Notes: generated by a model not told the origin, from the letters alone. 64,000 nucleotides of DNA from an uncultured Colwellia sp. (GCA_913049915.1 CAJWZC010000003.1:26714-90713); one strand, 5' to 3'. Shown: positions 1 through 10,600, counted from the first letter of the stretch. Numbers and translations are program-made.

Positions 1-369
1 TATTATTCCAACAGGCTCATTACTGCTGTTTATCACGGGAAGACATGATACACCAGTATCATGAAAAATTTTTATCGCCGCACTAAAAGGGCTGAATTGT
101 GTAATGGCAACTAACTTTTTAGAAACGACTTGATGAACTCGTTTGTTTAGCATCGCTAGATCTTTATCACTTGCTGTGGGTAATTCTAGATTAGAGTTAG
201 TAGCTTTTAAATAATCTCTTTCAGAGATAACAGCGACGAGTTTATTCTTTTGATCAATTACCATTAAATGATGAAATTTATGTTTAATAAATAACTCTCT
301 TACAACAGATAATCTTTCATCTAAATCTATACAAGTGACATCGGCACTCATTATGTCTTCAATCTTCAT
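1..369 (-). CDS. CBS-domain pair protein (partial, runs off the left edge)
   Basis: The reverse strand is open from an ATG at 369 to the window edge (123 codons, no stop), so it is absent from the ORF track. It begins MKIEDIMSADVTCIDLDERL, which is the classic start of a CBS domain. It continues through HHLMVIDQKNKLVAVISERD and a second unit, FHDTGVSCLPVINSSEPVGI. CBS pairs bind adenine nucleotides and act as cytoplasmic energy sensors, alone or attached to other domains. No effector domain is visible in the part present. The C-terminus lies outside the window, so a stand-alone CBS protein cannot be separated from a longer fusion. Confidence 0.85.
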   Translation of the reverse strand, partial: MKIEDIMSADVTCIDLDERLSVVRELFIKHKFHHLMVIDQKNKLVAVISERDYLKATNSNLELPTASDKDLAMLNKRVHQVVSKKLVAITQFSPFSAAIKIFHDTGVSCLPVINSSNEPVGII

Positions 370-838
370 ATTTTATTATCTATTGTTTTTGAAATAATAA
401 GTAATACAACTCATCACTAAAAGAGGTTAATGACTATTGCTATCTCTAAGAAGACAGTAAGCCTTTCAATAAATCATGTCAATAATACGCTTGTCTTTGT
501 AATAATAGATCACATTATCGCTATACTTGATTCTGCCATTTCAGCTCTAAAAAGAGAGTCATGATAATGATGGTTGATTAAATATATGAAAAATATAATG
601 ATTTATCGTTATATCAAGTCGAAAGAACAATATATTGAGTTAGTACTGTATTTATTAAATCACTAATTATTGCGTTGGTATTAGATTTATAGCCAAGCCA
701 CTTGAAACTAAATTTTCATATAATTTAATTTTTTAATAAGCCCAAGGACCAGTTTAATAATGATCAAAATGACCTTGATTTAGCAAATTAAAGCATGACA
801 AAGAACTCACCATAACGATGAGTTCTAAGGAAAAGCTA
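370..838. other. Intergenic region, no gene seen
   Basis: This AT-rich gap of about 470 bp has no convincing ORF or RNA gene. Near 739-756 it contains the string cccaaggaccagttta, which also occurs inside the MITE-like element at 53355-53665. It may be a scrap of the same repeat family. Confidence 0.5.
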
Positions 839-1813
839 TTATTTACTTAAAGCAGATAACTCTTTTTGTGCTAAAAAGTTATCCATTTTTGAACGTAATA
901 ACTTATACAATAAAATTGAGCCATCAATTTCTTCTTTACGATTGGTTAAGCTTTCAATGTTTAAGCCTAAAGGTAAGTCATAGGGTAGTATTGCATCTAA
1001 AATTTGCTGTAAACTATTGACACAATTACGAATTGATTCATACAACGGGTTGTCTGCATTAAGAATACGCAAACTCGTTGCCTCAGGAACATTAACACCC
1101 AGCCACTCAATGAATTCTAGTGTTTTTTTACTACCGCATGGAGAGAATGTTAAGATCAAACGCTGTGGTTTTACCCCTTCTTTTTGGCATTCAATAGCAT
1201 AACGAGTCAGCAAATCTATAGTCGCTTGTGGATTGTATATCGCTTGAGAAATAAAGAAACTACAGCCTTGTCGGTGTTTTGCGATTAAGCGTTCATGTTC
1301 ATCTTTTTTACTGGCATGGCGCTCAGCAATCGTGACACCGCCAATAAAAAAATCATTTGGATTATCTACTAAGGTTTTATAGGCTCCAGCTAAAGGTAAA
1401 GAGATTTTATTATCTTTGGACGGACTCCCAACCAGTACCACATCTCTTACACCATATTTTTCCCATGCTTCGTTTGCCCACTCATTAAAGTCTGCGCTAT
1501 TAGATTGAGCAACACTTTTATAGGTAATAACAGGATGATTAGATTTTTTATTCAATAAAGAAGAATAAAGCCTCGTATCATGGGTTGATTTAAACGGGAA
1601 AGGTCTAGGTTTACTAATACGCGAATTTTCATCTTGAATGTCATAAACAATCAGGCCATCAAAGTCGATATCACTGACGCGTTCAAGCAGTTTTTCAGCA
1701 ATTTCGGCCACTTTATCAAGTGGAGTATCACTTTTTGGTGGTGTGGTGCCAATAAAGTAGACGCCTCGATTAATATCGTTGTATCTTGTTTGAAGCTCTG
1801 ATTGTCTAGTCAA
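839..1813 (-). CDS. Methylenetetrahydrofolate reductase-family protein
   Basis: This 324-residue soluble protein has a TIM-barrel pattern like the MetF/MTHFR family. The stretch FFIGGVTIAERH followed by GCSFFISQAIYN matches the family's central strands, where a glycine-rich segment is followed by a Gln on the flavin face. MTHFR enzymes reduce 5,10-methylene-THF to 5-methyl-THF with FAD. The sequence diverges from canonical MetF (about 295 aa), so it is probably a paralogue of uncertain substrate. It stands alone, with no methionine genes nearby. The family call rests on pattern recognition and is moderately sure; the exact reaction is not established. Confidence 0.6.
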   Translation of the reverse strand: MTRQSELQTRYNDINRGVYFIGTTPPKSDTPLDKVAEIAEKLLERVSDIDFDGLIVYDIQDENSRISKPRPFPFKSTHDTRLYSSLLNKKSNHPVITYKSVAQSNSADFNEWANEAWEKYGVRDVVLVGSPSKDNKISLPLAGAYKTLVDNPNDFFIGGVTIAERHASKKDEHERLIAKHRQGCSFFISQAIYNPQATIDLLTRYAIECQKEGVKPQRLILTFSPCGSKKTLEFIEWLGVNVPEATSLRILNADNPLYESIRNCVNSLQQILDAILPYDLPLGLNIESLTNRKEEIDGSILLYKLLRSKMDNFLAQKELSALSK

Positions 1814-2190
1814 AATATTTCTTCTTACTTTAAATTGATGTAATTTCGGACGTTTAGATGGCTATATGTTCATTCAATTTATCTTTTTTGTCAACCATTG
1901 AGTGCTTTATATATAAGTTTTATTCACTATGTCGATTATTTATAAATTTTTTTACAGCCATAGCTATTTTTACTACGGTATTTAAAATTATTATTATTCC
2001 TCTTTATAGTCAGATATTCACTGTTATAATGCGTAGTTGCAAGTTTTTAGGATAATGCTGCTGGCTAGTTTTATTAGATATTTTTCATCATTCTTCAGCA
2101 TATATCTTTTTCATGCCCGCGCATGGTCAGTAATATTACATGGCTTACTAAATCACCCTCAGAGATAAAAGCTTACTCTAATTTATGAGT
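1814..2190. other. Intergenic region, no gene supported
   Basis: The only ORF here (1858-2055, +) encodes a Phe/Ile-rich string with no ribosome binding site and looks like AT-rich chance coding. I see no RNA gene or clear terminator. Confidence 0.4.
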
Positions 2191-2409
2191 TTAGTAGCGT
2201 AATTTGCCATATTGTCCATAATTTTTATTTAAACCTTTATCAACTATTAGTCTAGTAAGCGGTATAAACGTCTTTTTATATTTAGTAAATAATTTTGTGA
2301 GCTCTGTTAATTGAATATCAACATTGATACTTTTATTTTGCAACTCAATATCTTTGAGTTGATTAACAAGTAATAGGTGAGTATTGGATAATTTTTCAAG
2401 ATACTTCAT
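2191..2409 (-). CDS. Small hypothetical protein (72 aa)
   Basis: This is a predicted helical, Lys/Leu/Asn-rich soluble protein (MKYLEKLSNTHLLLVNQLKD...). A purine run AGAAAGAG lies directly before the ATG, closer than ideal for a Shine-Dalgarno site. I do not recognise a family. It sits alone between an MTHFR-family gene and a repeat-bearing gap. It could be a real small gene or a chance ORF. Confidence 0.35.
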   Translation of the reverse strand: MKYLEKLSNTHLLLVNQLKDIELQNKSINVDIQLTELTKLFTKYKKTFIPLTRLIVDKGLNKNYGQYGKLRY

Positions 2410-2810
2410 CTCTTTCTGAGTATAAAATACTTTTTATTACGGCGTAACTACAGTAAATAGATGTTCAGTTACTGAACATCTATTGCTATTTTTCTAATAT
2501 TATAATTTACCCATTGCAATAACTGGTAGTCGTTAGTAGTAACAGCGCAAAAATAACGGCTACTAATAGAATAAGTAATTTTCGTTTATTAATAAGGTTT
2601 GAGCTGGTATATAAACCTCCATAGTGTTAATTATTAAACCTTGAATACACTAAAAATAGTACAAATCAAAATAACCATAAATCGTAATAGTTACTATTTA
2701 TAATAAGTGTGGATATATAATATATATGCATATTTGAAGTCGTTCGTTCATTTAAATCAAACGCTGCCATAAATGGTAAGTTGGCAGCATGATTTTTATT
2801 ATTACTCTAT
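2410..2810. other. Intergenic region with a hairpin and a start-less hydrophobic frame
   Basis: Apart from the palindrome at 2456-2484, the reverse strand at about 2507-2620 reads NKRKLLILLVAVIFALLLL, a single-TM-like segment ending in a stop. A GGAGG lies upstream but there is no ATG, GTG or TTG in that frame. It is either a small membrane protein with a rare start or a relic. Confidence 0.35.
2456..2484. repeat. Perfect 13-bp inverted repeat (hairpin)
   Basis: The arms aatagatgttcag and ctgaacatctatt flank a 3-nt loop (tta). A short T-rich tract (attttt) follows on the + strand. It could be a weak terminator or a dyad operator; no + strand gene lies upstream to need termination. Confidence 0.6.
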
Positions 2811-5060
2811 TTAAACAGTAAAAATCTTATTGACTGGTAAATCACGTATTCGCGTTTTACTGGCATGATAAATAGCATTAGTTATACTAGGAGCAACTGG
2901 TGGTACTCCAGGTTCGCCTATGCCGCCAGGAGGTGCATCAGACTCAACAAGATGAACATGCATTTCTGGTACTTGGTTCATACGAGTTACCGGAGAATTA
3001 TGAAAATTACTTTGTTGAACTTTGCCCTCTACCACTGATATTTCGCCCATTAAGGCAATGGATAGACCAAATATCATAGCGCCTTCCATTTGCGCTTTCA
3101 CCCTATCAGGGGTAACCACAATGCCGCAATCTACTGCGGTATGCATTTCAAGCACGGTAACTTTATTGTTAACTACTTCAACCTTAGTCGCTGCGGCAAC
3201 AAATGAGCCAAAACTACGTAAGAAACTTATGCCCCAACCTTGATTCTCAGGCAATTTTTGTTCAACGTTAGCTTTATCACTAATTAAATTGATTAGATCT
3301 TTCATACGTTTGGTATCAATAGGGTGAGCGGTTAAGTCTAAATCATAATTAGAGTACTTAAAGTTATTTTTATTAGGATCTACATGGCGATCATCTCCTA
3401 ACAAATTCAACCACATCTGCCGGGTAGGTAACTTTGCTTTGACTGCTAATTCATCAACAAAAGAACCCAGAGCAAAGCCGTTATTAATACAAGCAACTGA
3501 TCGCACCCAACCCGGTCTGACAAAAGAGTCGACCGCATGTTTTTCGATACTTAAGTTATTTAAGGCAAAAGGGATGTCACCAAAACCAAGTGCGAGTTGA
3601 TTATCCGTCGGGGTTTTAGCCTCAGCATCCCATAACCAGCCAATAGGCGGATAAGCATTACGGCTTATCCAGTAGTCTGCGCTACCATTATCGGTTAACT
3701 CGGCTTTACAGTAATTGGCTGAAATAGAGTGATAGTAGCCATGTTGAATATCATCTTCACGACTCCAAATTACTTTAACGGGACGCTTGCTTGTCTTTGC
3801 TAATTCAACCGCTTCAATAATAAAATCGGCTTTTGATTTACGACCAAATGCACCACCCATTAAGGTAATATTAAGTTCGATATTATCGTGTTCATCTTTT
3901 GCTAATCCTAACTCTTGAGCAACATTACGTTTCGCCCATTGTGGATTTTGTGTTCCTGCCCAAATAGTACATTTATTACCATTTACTATGGCAGTAGCTG
4001 CAGGGGTTTCCATTGGCGTATGATTTAAATAGGGAACTGTGTAGGTTGCTTCTAAAGTATTTTTATCATTGTATTGATGGTTGTAAATGTCACCTTTTGT
4101 AGCAACCGTTTCACCTTGTTGATTCACTTTTTTGGCAAGTTTTTTGCTAAATTCACTACTGTTATGAGATGCCTTATCACCATGTTGCCATTTGATTTTA
4201 AGTTTTTTACGTCCTTCTAACGCAGCCCAAGTATTATTGGCAAGCACGGCAACACCGGATAATGGATTGGTGGTAACAGGAATACTTCGCGGTTTTAAGG
4301 CGATAACATCAACAACACCTTTTATTTTCAACGCTTCACTAGCATCAAAAGATAAAACCTTACCACCGACTACTGGCGGTCTTACGATAGTAGCGATAAG
4401 CATATTGGGCAATTGAATATCTTGCGCGTATTGCGCTTTACCTGCGACAATATTATCCAAATCGACTAGTTTTATATCCTTACCAATTAGAGAGAAATCT
4501 GCGTTATTCTTTAGCTTAACTTTTTTGCTACCAGGTGGGGTAAGTTTAGCGGCGTGACTAGCAAGCTCACCAAAACTAATTTTTTCACCGGTAGTTGTGT
4601 GAACAACAAAATGTTTTTCTGCTTTTACACTGCTACGTTGTACTTGCCAAATATTAGCGGCTGCTTGCTCTAACATTTCACGCGCTACCGCACCAATTTG
4701 ACGAATACTGGTGAAATGATTACGTATAGAAGCTGAGCCTGCCGTGCCTTGTGATCCATATTTTGAATTAGCTTTCGCTTGAACCACACTTACCTTTTGC
4801 CAATCAGCTTCTAACTCCTCAGCAATTATTTGTGGCACACTGGTGCGGATGCCTTGACCCATTTCACTGCGATGACAAACTAAGGTCACCATAGAGTCGC
4901 TGGCAATACTTACAAAAAAGTTTAATTCATGACTTAGTGCAGCAGCCGATTTTGCTTGTGCAGTGCTAATAGGTAGATTTATGCCCAATACAAAGGCACC
5001 ACTTGAAATACCAGCAACTTTTAAGAAACCGCGGCGACTTACATTTTCAATAGAGTTCAT
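2811..5060 (-). CDS. Molybdopterin-binding subunit, isoquinoline 1-oxidoreductase (IorB)-like
   Basis: This 749-residue large subunit belongs to the xanthine oxidase family. The N-terminus carries a twin-arginine signal (SRRGFLKVAG then a hydrophobic stretch to AQA), so it is exported folded to the periplasm. The body shows molybdopterin-binding signatures such as GGAFGRKSKAD and a C-terminal GGIGEPGVPPVAP around the family's catalytic Glu. Such subunits hydroxylate N-heterocycles or oxidise aldehydes. The substrate cannot be read from sequence. It is last in the operon, 2 bp after the [2Fe-2S] subunit. No FAD subunit is present, as in the two-subunit IorAB type, and no dedicated cytochrome is encoded nearby. 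Confidence 0.85.
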   Translation of the reverse strand: MNSIENVSRRGFLKVAGISSGAFVLGINLPISTAQAKSAAALSHELNFFVSIASDSMVTLVCHRSEMGQGIRTSVPQIIAEELEADWQKVSVVQAKANSKYGSQGTAGSASIRNHFTSIRQIGAVAREMLEQAAANIWQVQRSSVKAEKHFVVHTTTGEKISFGELASHAAKLTPPGSKKVKLKNNADFSLIGKDIKLVDLDNIVAGKAQYAQDIQLPNMLIATIVRPPVVGGKVLSFDASEALKIKGVVDVIALKPRSIPVTTNPLSGVAVLANNTWAALEGRKKLKIKWQHGDKASHNSSEFSKKLAKKVNQQGETVATKGDIYNHQYNDKNTLEATYTVPYLNHTPMETPAATAIVNGNKCTIWAGTQNPQWAKRNVAQELGLAKDEHDNIELNITLMGGAFGRKSKADFIIEAVELAKTSKRPVKVIWSREDDIQHGYYHSISANYCKAELTDNGSADYWISRNAYPPIGWLWDAEAKTPTDNQLALGFGDIPFALNNLSIEKHAVDSFVRPGWVRSVACINNGFALGSFVDELAVKAKLPTRQMWLNLLGDDRHVDPNKNNFKYSNYDLDLTAHPIDTKRMKDLINLISDKANVEQKLPENQGWGISFLRSFGSFVAAATKVEVVNNKVTVLEMHTAVDCGIVVTPDRVKAQMEGAMIFGLSIALMGEISVVEGKVQQSNFHNSPVTRMNQVPEMHVHLVESDAPPGGIGEPGVPPVAPSITNAIYHASKTRIRDLPVNKIFTV

Positions 5061-5062
5061 AG

Positions 5063-5623
5063 TTACGCTCCTTGTTTCTTATTAGCCAATTGACGGGCAT
5101 CAAAAATTTCTACACCGTTATTCATTCCGGCTAAATCTGTTGTTACAGAATTAGCTACTGTCGAATGGGTTGCTGCGGACTTTATCGCCGCTTTAATGCG
5201 TTGATAAGTGCCACAACGACAGATGTTACCTTGCATATGTTCAATGATTTGTTCGTCGTTTGGCAGAGGAATTGCCTTCAATAATGCCGCAGCACTCATC
5301 ATTTGCCCACTTTGACAATAACCGCACTGAGGCACCTTAAATTCACGCCAAGCAACCTGCACAGCACTTTCACCTAAGTTACCGTTATTATCAGCTAAGC
5401 CTTCAATGGTAGTAATGGCTTGTTCAGCAATAGCTGATACCGGCGTTATGCAAGAACGCATAGCCACGCCATTTACATGCACGGTACAGGCACCACATTG
5501 TCCCGCGCCGCAACCAAATTTTGTCCCCGTGAGTTTTAATTCATCACGAAGGGCGTAAAGTAGTGGCATTTGTGGATCAACATCAAGCGCGACAGGCTTA
5601 TTATTCAAGGTCATTTTGATCAT
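5063..5623 (-). CDS. [2Fe-2S] subunit, isoquinoline 1-oxidoreductase (IorA)-like
   Basis: The 186-residue protein has the two cluster domains of the family: plant-type GCGAGQCGACTVHVNG near residues 38-53 and the C-terminal four-helix set with CGYCQSGQMM and NICRCGTYQR. It passes electrons from the molybdenum centre of the partner gene downstream. It has no signal peptide and is expected to ride out with the Tat-tagged large subunit. It is about 20-30 residues longer at the C-terminus than typical IorA (about 150-160 aa). The family is certain; the substrate is not. Confidence 0.88.
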   Translation of the reverse strand: MIKMTLNNKPVALDVDPQMPLLYALRDELKLTGTKFGCGAGQCGACTVHVNGVAMRSCITPVSAIAEQAITTIEGLADNNGNLGESAVQVAWREFKVPQCGYCQSGQMMSAAALLKAIPLPNDEQIIEHMQGNICRCGTYQRIKAAIKSAATHSTVANSVTTDLAGMNNGVEIFDARQLANKKQGA

Positions 5624-5666
5624 ACTGGCTCCAGGTTTTGTCAGTGTGAAAGTATCTCTAGTTTAA

Positions 5667-6308
5667 CTACTCATTTACTAGGGAACGTTCTAAATTTTGT
5701 CTAACTTGCTCTAAATCAGACAAGGTATCAATATCGATTTTTGCATTTTCATAGCTTATCGCATCTGCTTTTTTTGCATGTTGTAGTAACAATTTACCCG
5801 CGCCTTTATCACCTTGTAGTTTTACCAAAAAAGGAAAGTATTTTTCAGGGAAAATAGCAGGTACCATTAATTGCTCATCACATAGTGTAGCAATAATTTT
5901 ATTCGGTTGGCTTTTGCTGGCGTCGAGTAATTCTTGATAATGCGCAGTCGTGATCAACGCTTGGTCAGCCAAAGTAATTAATACATGACTACTCTGAGCT
6001 TTAATAGACTGGACAGATTCTGCCAGAGTGTGTCCCATGCCCTCAGACCAATGCTGACTTGCAATAATCGATACATCTTGAGGTAAAACCGCTTGGATAG
6101 TATTTTTATTTGCACCTAGGGTGACATATAAATTGTTAACTAATGGATTACTAAGTAGTGGTTGTAATTTTTCAAGACTATAGCAGATCAATGGCTTGCC
6201 ATTGATCTGAGCTAGCTGTTTAATGGTGTCACAACCGACTTGATTTGGAGATGATGCTTGAAAGCGTTGGCCTTTTCCTGCCCCTAATAGAATAATATTA
6301 ATCCGCAT
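5667..6308 (-). CDS. Molybdenum cofactor nucleotidyltransferase (MocA/MobA-like)
   Basis: This 213-residue NTP-transferase begins INIILLGAGKGQRF, the nucleotide-binding loop (LxAGxGxR type) of MobA/MocA enzymes. It also has VLITLADQALI, with the metal-binding Asp. In xanthine-oxidase-family operons this gene usually makes the cytosine dinucleotide form of Moco for the adjacent oxidoreductase, so a MocA role is inferred. It overlaps the preceding xdhC-like gene by 11 bp, indicating translational coupling. Confidence 0.75.
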   Translation of the reverse strand: MRINIILLGAGKGQRFQASSPNQVGCDTIKQLAQINGKPLICYSLEKLQPLLSNPLVNNLYVTLGANKNTIQAVLPQDVSIIASQHWSEGMGHTLAESVQSIKAQSSHVLITLADQALITTAHYQELLDASKSQPNKIIATLCDEQLMVPAIFPEKYFPFLVKLQGDKGAGKLLLQHAKKADAISYENAKIDIDTLSDLEQVRQNLERSLVNE

Positions 6309-7305
6309 GATTAACTACTTGTTTGATATTGCTAGTGAAATAGCCTAATGATTTCCCAGAGGCTTGTTCTATTGCGGCATGTGCTTGCGATAAAACGGCT
6401 AAGGCAATAGATTCAGGTAGTTCACCACCCAGATCGAAACCGATAGGATTAGCTAATTTACAGGGTAAGTCTGTTGAGAGTAATTGCGCTTTTTCTAACA
6501 CTTTTTCTGTTCGGTGTTGAGGCCCCAATAAGCCTAAGTAACTCGCTGCAGCTAAAGTCGTTTGCCTGTTAACTAATTGTAGGGCGCGAGCATCAAGTGA
6601 AACATTGTGGTGCATTATCACTATGGCGTCTGCTTTGGGTAACAGCAAGTTTTGCTCTAGCTCATCGTAATCTTGATTGATAACTAAATCCGCTTCTTTG
6701 AAGTAGGCAGATCGAGCATAGGCGGTTCTGCTATCTACTAAGCAAATAAACCACCCTAACGTATGCGCTATTGCAACAAGAGGTTGTGCATCGATACCGC
6801 CACCAAATACCACTAAAGCAGGGGCGGGTTTTATAGCAACTAAAGGTTCAAGTGAGCTATCGTATTTTGAGAACACCTGATTTTTGGCGTGTCTATTAAA
6901 GGTATCAATATGATAAAAGCAGGCACTACGGTTATCAAGTTGGCTTTTTAAGGTGAGTAAATCGAGGTAATTATTAGCGTGATTGATAGGCTGTAGCAAT
7001 ACGTTGACTAAACCGCCACAACCTATGCCGAGTTGCCAGGCTATGTCATTGTCATCCTGCATGTCATAACAAACAGTAAGATTAGTTTTCCCCTGCCAAC
7101 ATTTTTGAGCTTGGCGTTTTAAATCAGCTTCAAGGCAACCACCACTTAATAGTCCATAGCTTTTACCTACGCTATTAATCAGCATCATGGCACCGGCTTT
7201 ACGATAAGAAGACCGTTGCGTTTCAATGATGCTAGCAAGTACCCATTGGCACGAGTCTTTCTCTGGAAACCAGTTAGCTAATAACGCGGCAAGACGATTA
7301 CTCAT
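6298..7305 (-). CDS. XdhC/CoxI-family Moco sulfuration/insertion protein
   Basis: This 335-residue cytoplasmic protein has the N-terminal XdhC_CoxI segment (GLLSGGCLEADLKRQA and LGIGCGGLVNVLLQ) and a C-terminal Rossmann-like domain (ALVVFGGGIDAQPLV). XdhC binds Moco, promotes its sulfuration and hands it to the apo-oxidoreductase. It is first in the operon xdhC-mocA-iorA-iorB. The start at 7305 overlaps the stop of a 76-aa ORF that lies mainly inside the upstream repeat and that I reject. The promoter must lie in or beyond that repeat. Confidence 0.85.
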   Translation of the reverse strand: MSNRLAALLANWFPEKDSCQWVLASIIETQRSSYRKAGAMMLINSVGKSYGLLSGGCLEADLKRQAQKCWQGKTNLTVCYDMQDDNDIAWQLGIGCGGLVNVLLQPINHANNYLDLLTLKSQLDNRSACFYHIDTFNRHAKNQVFSKYDSSLEPLVAIKPAPALVVFGGGIDAQPLVAIAHTLGWFICLVDSRTAYARSAYFKEADLVINQDYDELEQNLLLPKADAIVIMHHNVSLDARALQLVNRQTTLAAASYLGLLGPQHRTEKVLEKAQLLSTDLPCKLANPIGFDLGGELPESIALAVLSQAHAAIEQASGKSLGYFTSNIKQVVNHAD

Positions 7306-7331
7306 TTATCATTTATTCCCTTAAAAATATG

Positions 7332-7609
7332 AGGGTCTGTTGACCTTTTGAGATTGTTTTTGCAGCTGTTTGTTGGGCATTTATACAAGGCAGAGCCTTT
7401 GTCATGTGGTTGTTCCACATGAAAAGGCGATAACGCCGTAAAAATGTCCAACAAATGCTGTCCGAAGGATTCGGCTAAAAGCGCTTTATTCTTTGTTGAG
7501 TAGTATTTGCTTAGAGTGACTAGGCTACACACTACTCATCGCGATTAAAACGTTTTGCTCCCTTTAATAAAGACGAACAAAATTTAACCGCGAAAGGTCA
7601 ACAGACCCT
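7332..7609. mobile_element. MITE-like element with 17-bp terminal inverted repeats
   Basis: The left end agggtctgttgaccttt (7332-7348) and right end aaaggtcaacagaccct (7593-7609) are perfect inverted repeats bounding 278 bp. The interior is richer in GC than its surroundings and has no transposase. It contains secondary dyads such as ttgttccacatgaa. It lies 27 bp upstream of the xdhC start. Target-site duplication is not obvious. This has the look of a non-autonomous transposon; the family name is not established. Confidence 0.75.
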
Positions 7610-7684
7610 AAGATAACATAGATGAGAAATAGACCAAATTAAACCACAGTGCTTAATTAAAATGTAAGCAATTAATTACTCTAT

Positions 7685-10600
7685 TTATTCAATTATCCCA
7701 TTTTGATTATTGATAGCTATTTTAGGCTGCCACTCTAACCAGTCTTTATTGACATTGGGATCCAAAACAAAGCTTGCTGGCAGATAATGAGGCTTGTCAT
7801 TAAGCGCTTTATCATTATTTTCATCAACTGGAGGTGTGGCAAAAGCAATACCACCAGCAATCAGAGTTTCTATCGACTCAGAATCAATATTAACACCAGA
7901 GAAAATACCTGCTTCAATTTTGATACCACTGGTATTCCAAAATTTACTTTTTCCGTTAACAAGGGGGGCGTAACGTTTTGCTATATTGATAAAAATATTC
8001 ACCTGATCCGCTGTCGGAGATAAATCGAGGCCAATCACTTTACCGACCTTAATTTGACGATATAAAACTGGATTACCAACGCGCACAGAGCCAAGACGGT
8101 TAGTGGTTAATTTAATATTTAAGCCATAACTTAGTTGCTCCACTGTGGGGGCTAACTCAAGGGCTTGAAATTCACTTTTCTGAGCTGCTTTTATATTGTT
8201 TGAGGGTAATAAGCCAATGAATGCCCCGGTAAATAAATCGATGATATTTTTAGATCCTACTAAGCCTATTTGAGGCTCTACTTTCCAAAATTTTGTCCCT
8301 TGACGAGCGTATGGGCTACCTAAATCATTTAATAATACTAAAGCGGTGACGCCCACGGTATCTTCATTATAAAGTAAACGTTGAACTGTACCAAGAGTTT
8401 GCTCTTGATAAACCACTTTGGTATTTACCTTTAATCCGGTCAAATCATTAAAGTGGATGCTAATCGTCTGCCCCGCATTTTTAGCGTGTTCTTCATGCTT
8501 AAACAGGGTGAAATTAGACAGCTCATCGACTGATGTACTTGTTATTATTGGGTTTGTTGTTGATGTAGATAGCGACAACTCTGGATTATAAAAACTAAGA
8601 CCACCGCGTAAAATGGCATCAAGAGATTCAGTTTTTACCACAAAGTCACCTAAACCACCTGATATACTAAGGCCACCAGCATTATAAAAACGGCTGGTAC
8701 TTTTTAATAAGTTTCGGTGCTCTTCGTCTATGGTAATACTGATTTTAATATTATCATCATTTTTATTTAGGCTAACATTGTCGATTTGACCAATAGTTAT
8801 GCCACGGTAACTAATAGCACTACCTGGCGTTGCAGCACTGGCATGCTCAGTGGTTAATGTCAGTTGTAAACCAGTAGCGCTGGCATGTTTAACAGGTGCT
8901 TTGGTATATAGGGGGAAATGCGTTTTGGCTTCACCTTCACCAAGGTTAAAGGTGATATAGCTACCACCGAATAAGGCATCAGTATCGCTAGCGCCAGAGA
9001 GACTTAAACTGGGTTTAACTAAATAAAATTGTGTCTTAGATTTTAATATATGTTTATATTTAGGTAATAAACCTAATTGAAGTTGTTGGGAATCACCTTG
9101 GATATTCACTTGATGAATCGCACCAATTTCTATACCACGATATAACACGCGGGTATCATTATTTACTGTTTCACTTGCAGCAATATTTAGGGTGAAAATA
9201 ACCTTTTGCTTGGCTAATTTGTTATTAGCATAGAGTAAGAAACTATCACCATTTTGAACCAATTTCTTTTGTGAATCTTGCGTGCTATCTTGACTAATAA
9301 AGGCAATACCACCAGTTAAGATACTCTGTAATGACTGCGCTTGAATATCGACACCCAGTAAACTTGCGGAGATTTTTATACCAGAATTATTGTAAAAACG
9401 GCTACTGTTATTTACATAATGGCTAAATTTTGGCTGTACATGAATATGAATTAAATGGCGATCTGGTGCTGTTGTTTCAATGGCTTGTATATTGCCAACC
9501 ACTAGTTGTTTGTAATAAACATTACTACCCACCTGTAATGAACTAAGGTCACTACTGGTTAACATTAAGTGCAAGCCAGGCTCAGTATATTTATATGGGG
9601 GTTTGCTACTAAACACGTTAAATTTGTTACTGGCGTTACCAGCTAACGAAGGTCTAATGCTGATGTAACTTCCAGTTAATAATGTTTTAGCATTAGATAA
9701 ACCCGTCAGGTTAATTTGTGGTGAAACAATATAAAACTGAGATTGATCGGTTAGGTAAGGTACTACACGTGGATTAACTTTAGCGGTAGCGGTAATTTTT
9801 CGACTAACGGGATCTATTTTACTGAATGACTCAATAACACCTATGGTTAGGCCCTGGTATAAAATGGCTGCATTGTGATCTATACCAGAGTTCCACTCTA
9901 ATGTTAGCTCTACTTCATGACCCATTTCAGCTGATTGAAAATCAGCATGTAAAGGGAAGGTTTGACCGTTTTTAGCGGGTGATAATTCGGTTTGATACGT
10001 TAAGGTATCTACGGATATACCGCCTGCTATAATAGCAGCCAATGAATCAGTATTAACTTTTACTCCACCGGAGAGCGAGGCCGTTACTTGTACACCACTG
10101 GTATTATAAAATAATGAGTTTTCTTTGACTAAGTGGGCAAACTCAGGACGAATGTAAATGTTAATGGCAATTTTTCTACTGCTTTCTATGTAATGATAAC
10201 CAGTAACATAACCTATAGGGATTTGCTTAAAACTAATGGGGGAATTTTCACTGATAGAGCCTAATACATCAGTATGTAAGGTAAGGTGCAAGCCAGGAGT
10301 CGACATGTCTAATGTAGGTGCTTCAGTTAACGCAAAAAAATGGTTTTGACTGTCGGCCTCTTTATTGGTATCCGGCATAATTGTGATATAACTACCTGAA
10401 ATCAGCGTGTCTAGGCCTGATATTCCTTGCAAAGAAATATCGGCACTAACTAACCAAAAACTGGTGTTTTTAGTAAGATAGTCGGTAAAGTCTTTAGATA
10501 TTTCTACTTCGGCAATAACGCGCTGTAAGTCTGCCGACGGTACCACTTTTTTCACCAAGCCGGTGACTAAACCTTTATAGCGTACCTCTGTTTTATTGGG

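Noticed and set aside
1858-2055. 65-aa + strand ORF
   Set aside because: Phe/Ile-rich AT-driven composition, no ribosome site, no family likeness.
7302-7532. 76-aa ORF overlapping the xdhC start
   Set aside because: It lies mostly within the MITE-like repeat, has no recognisable protein pattern and its stop overlaps xdhC only by chance of frame.
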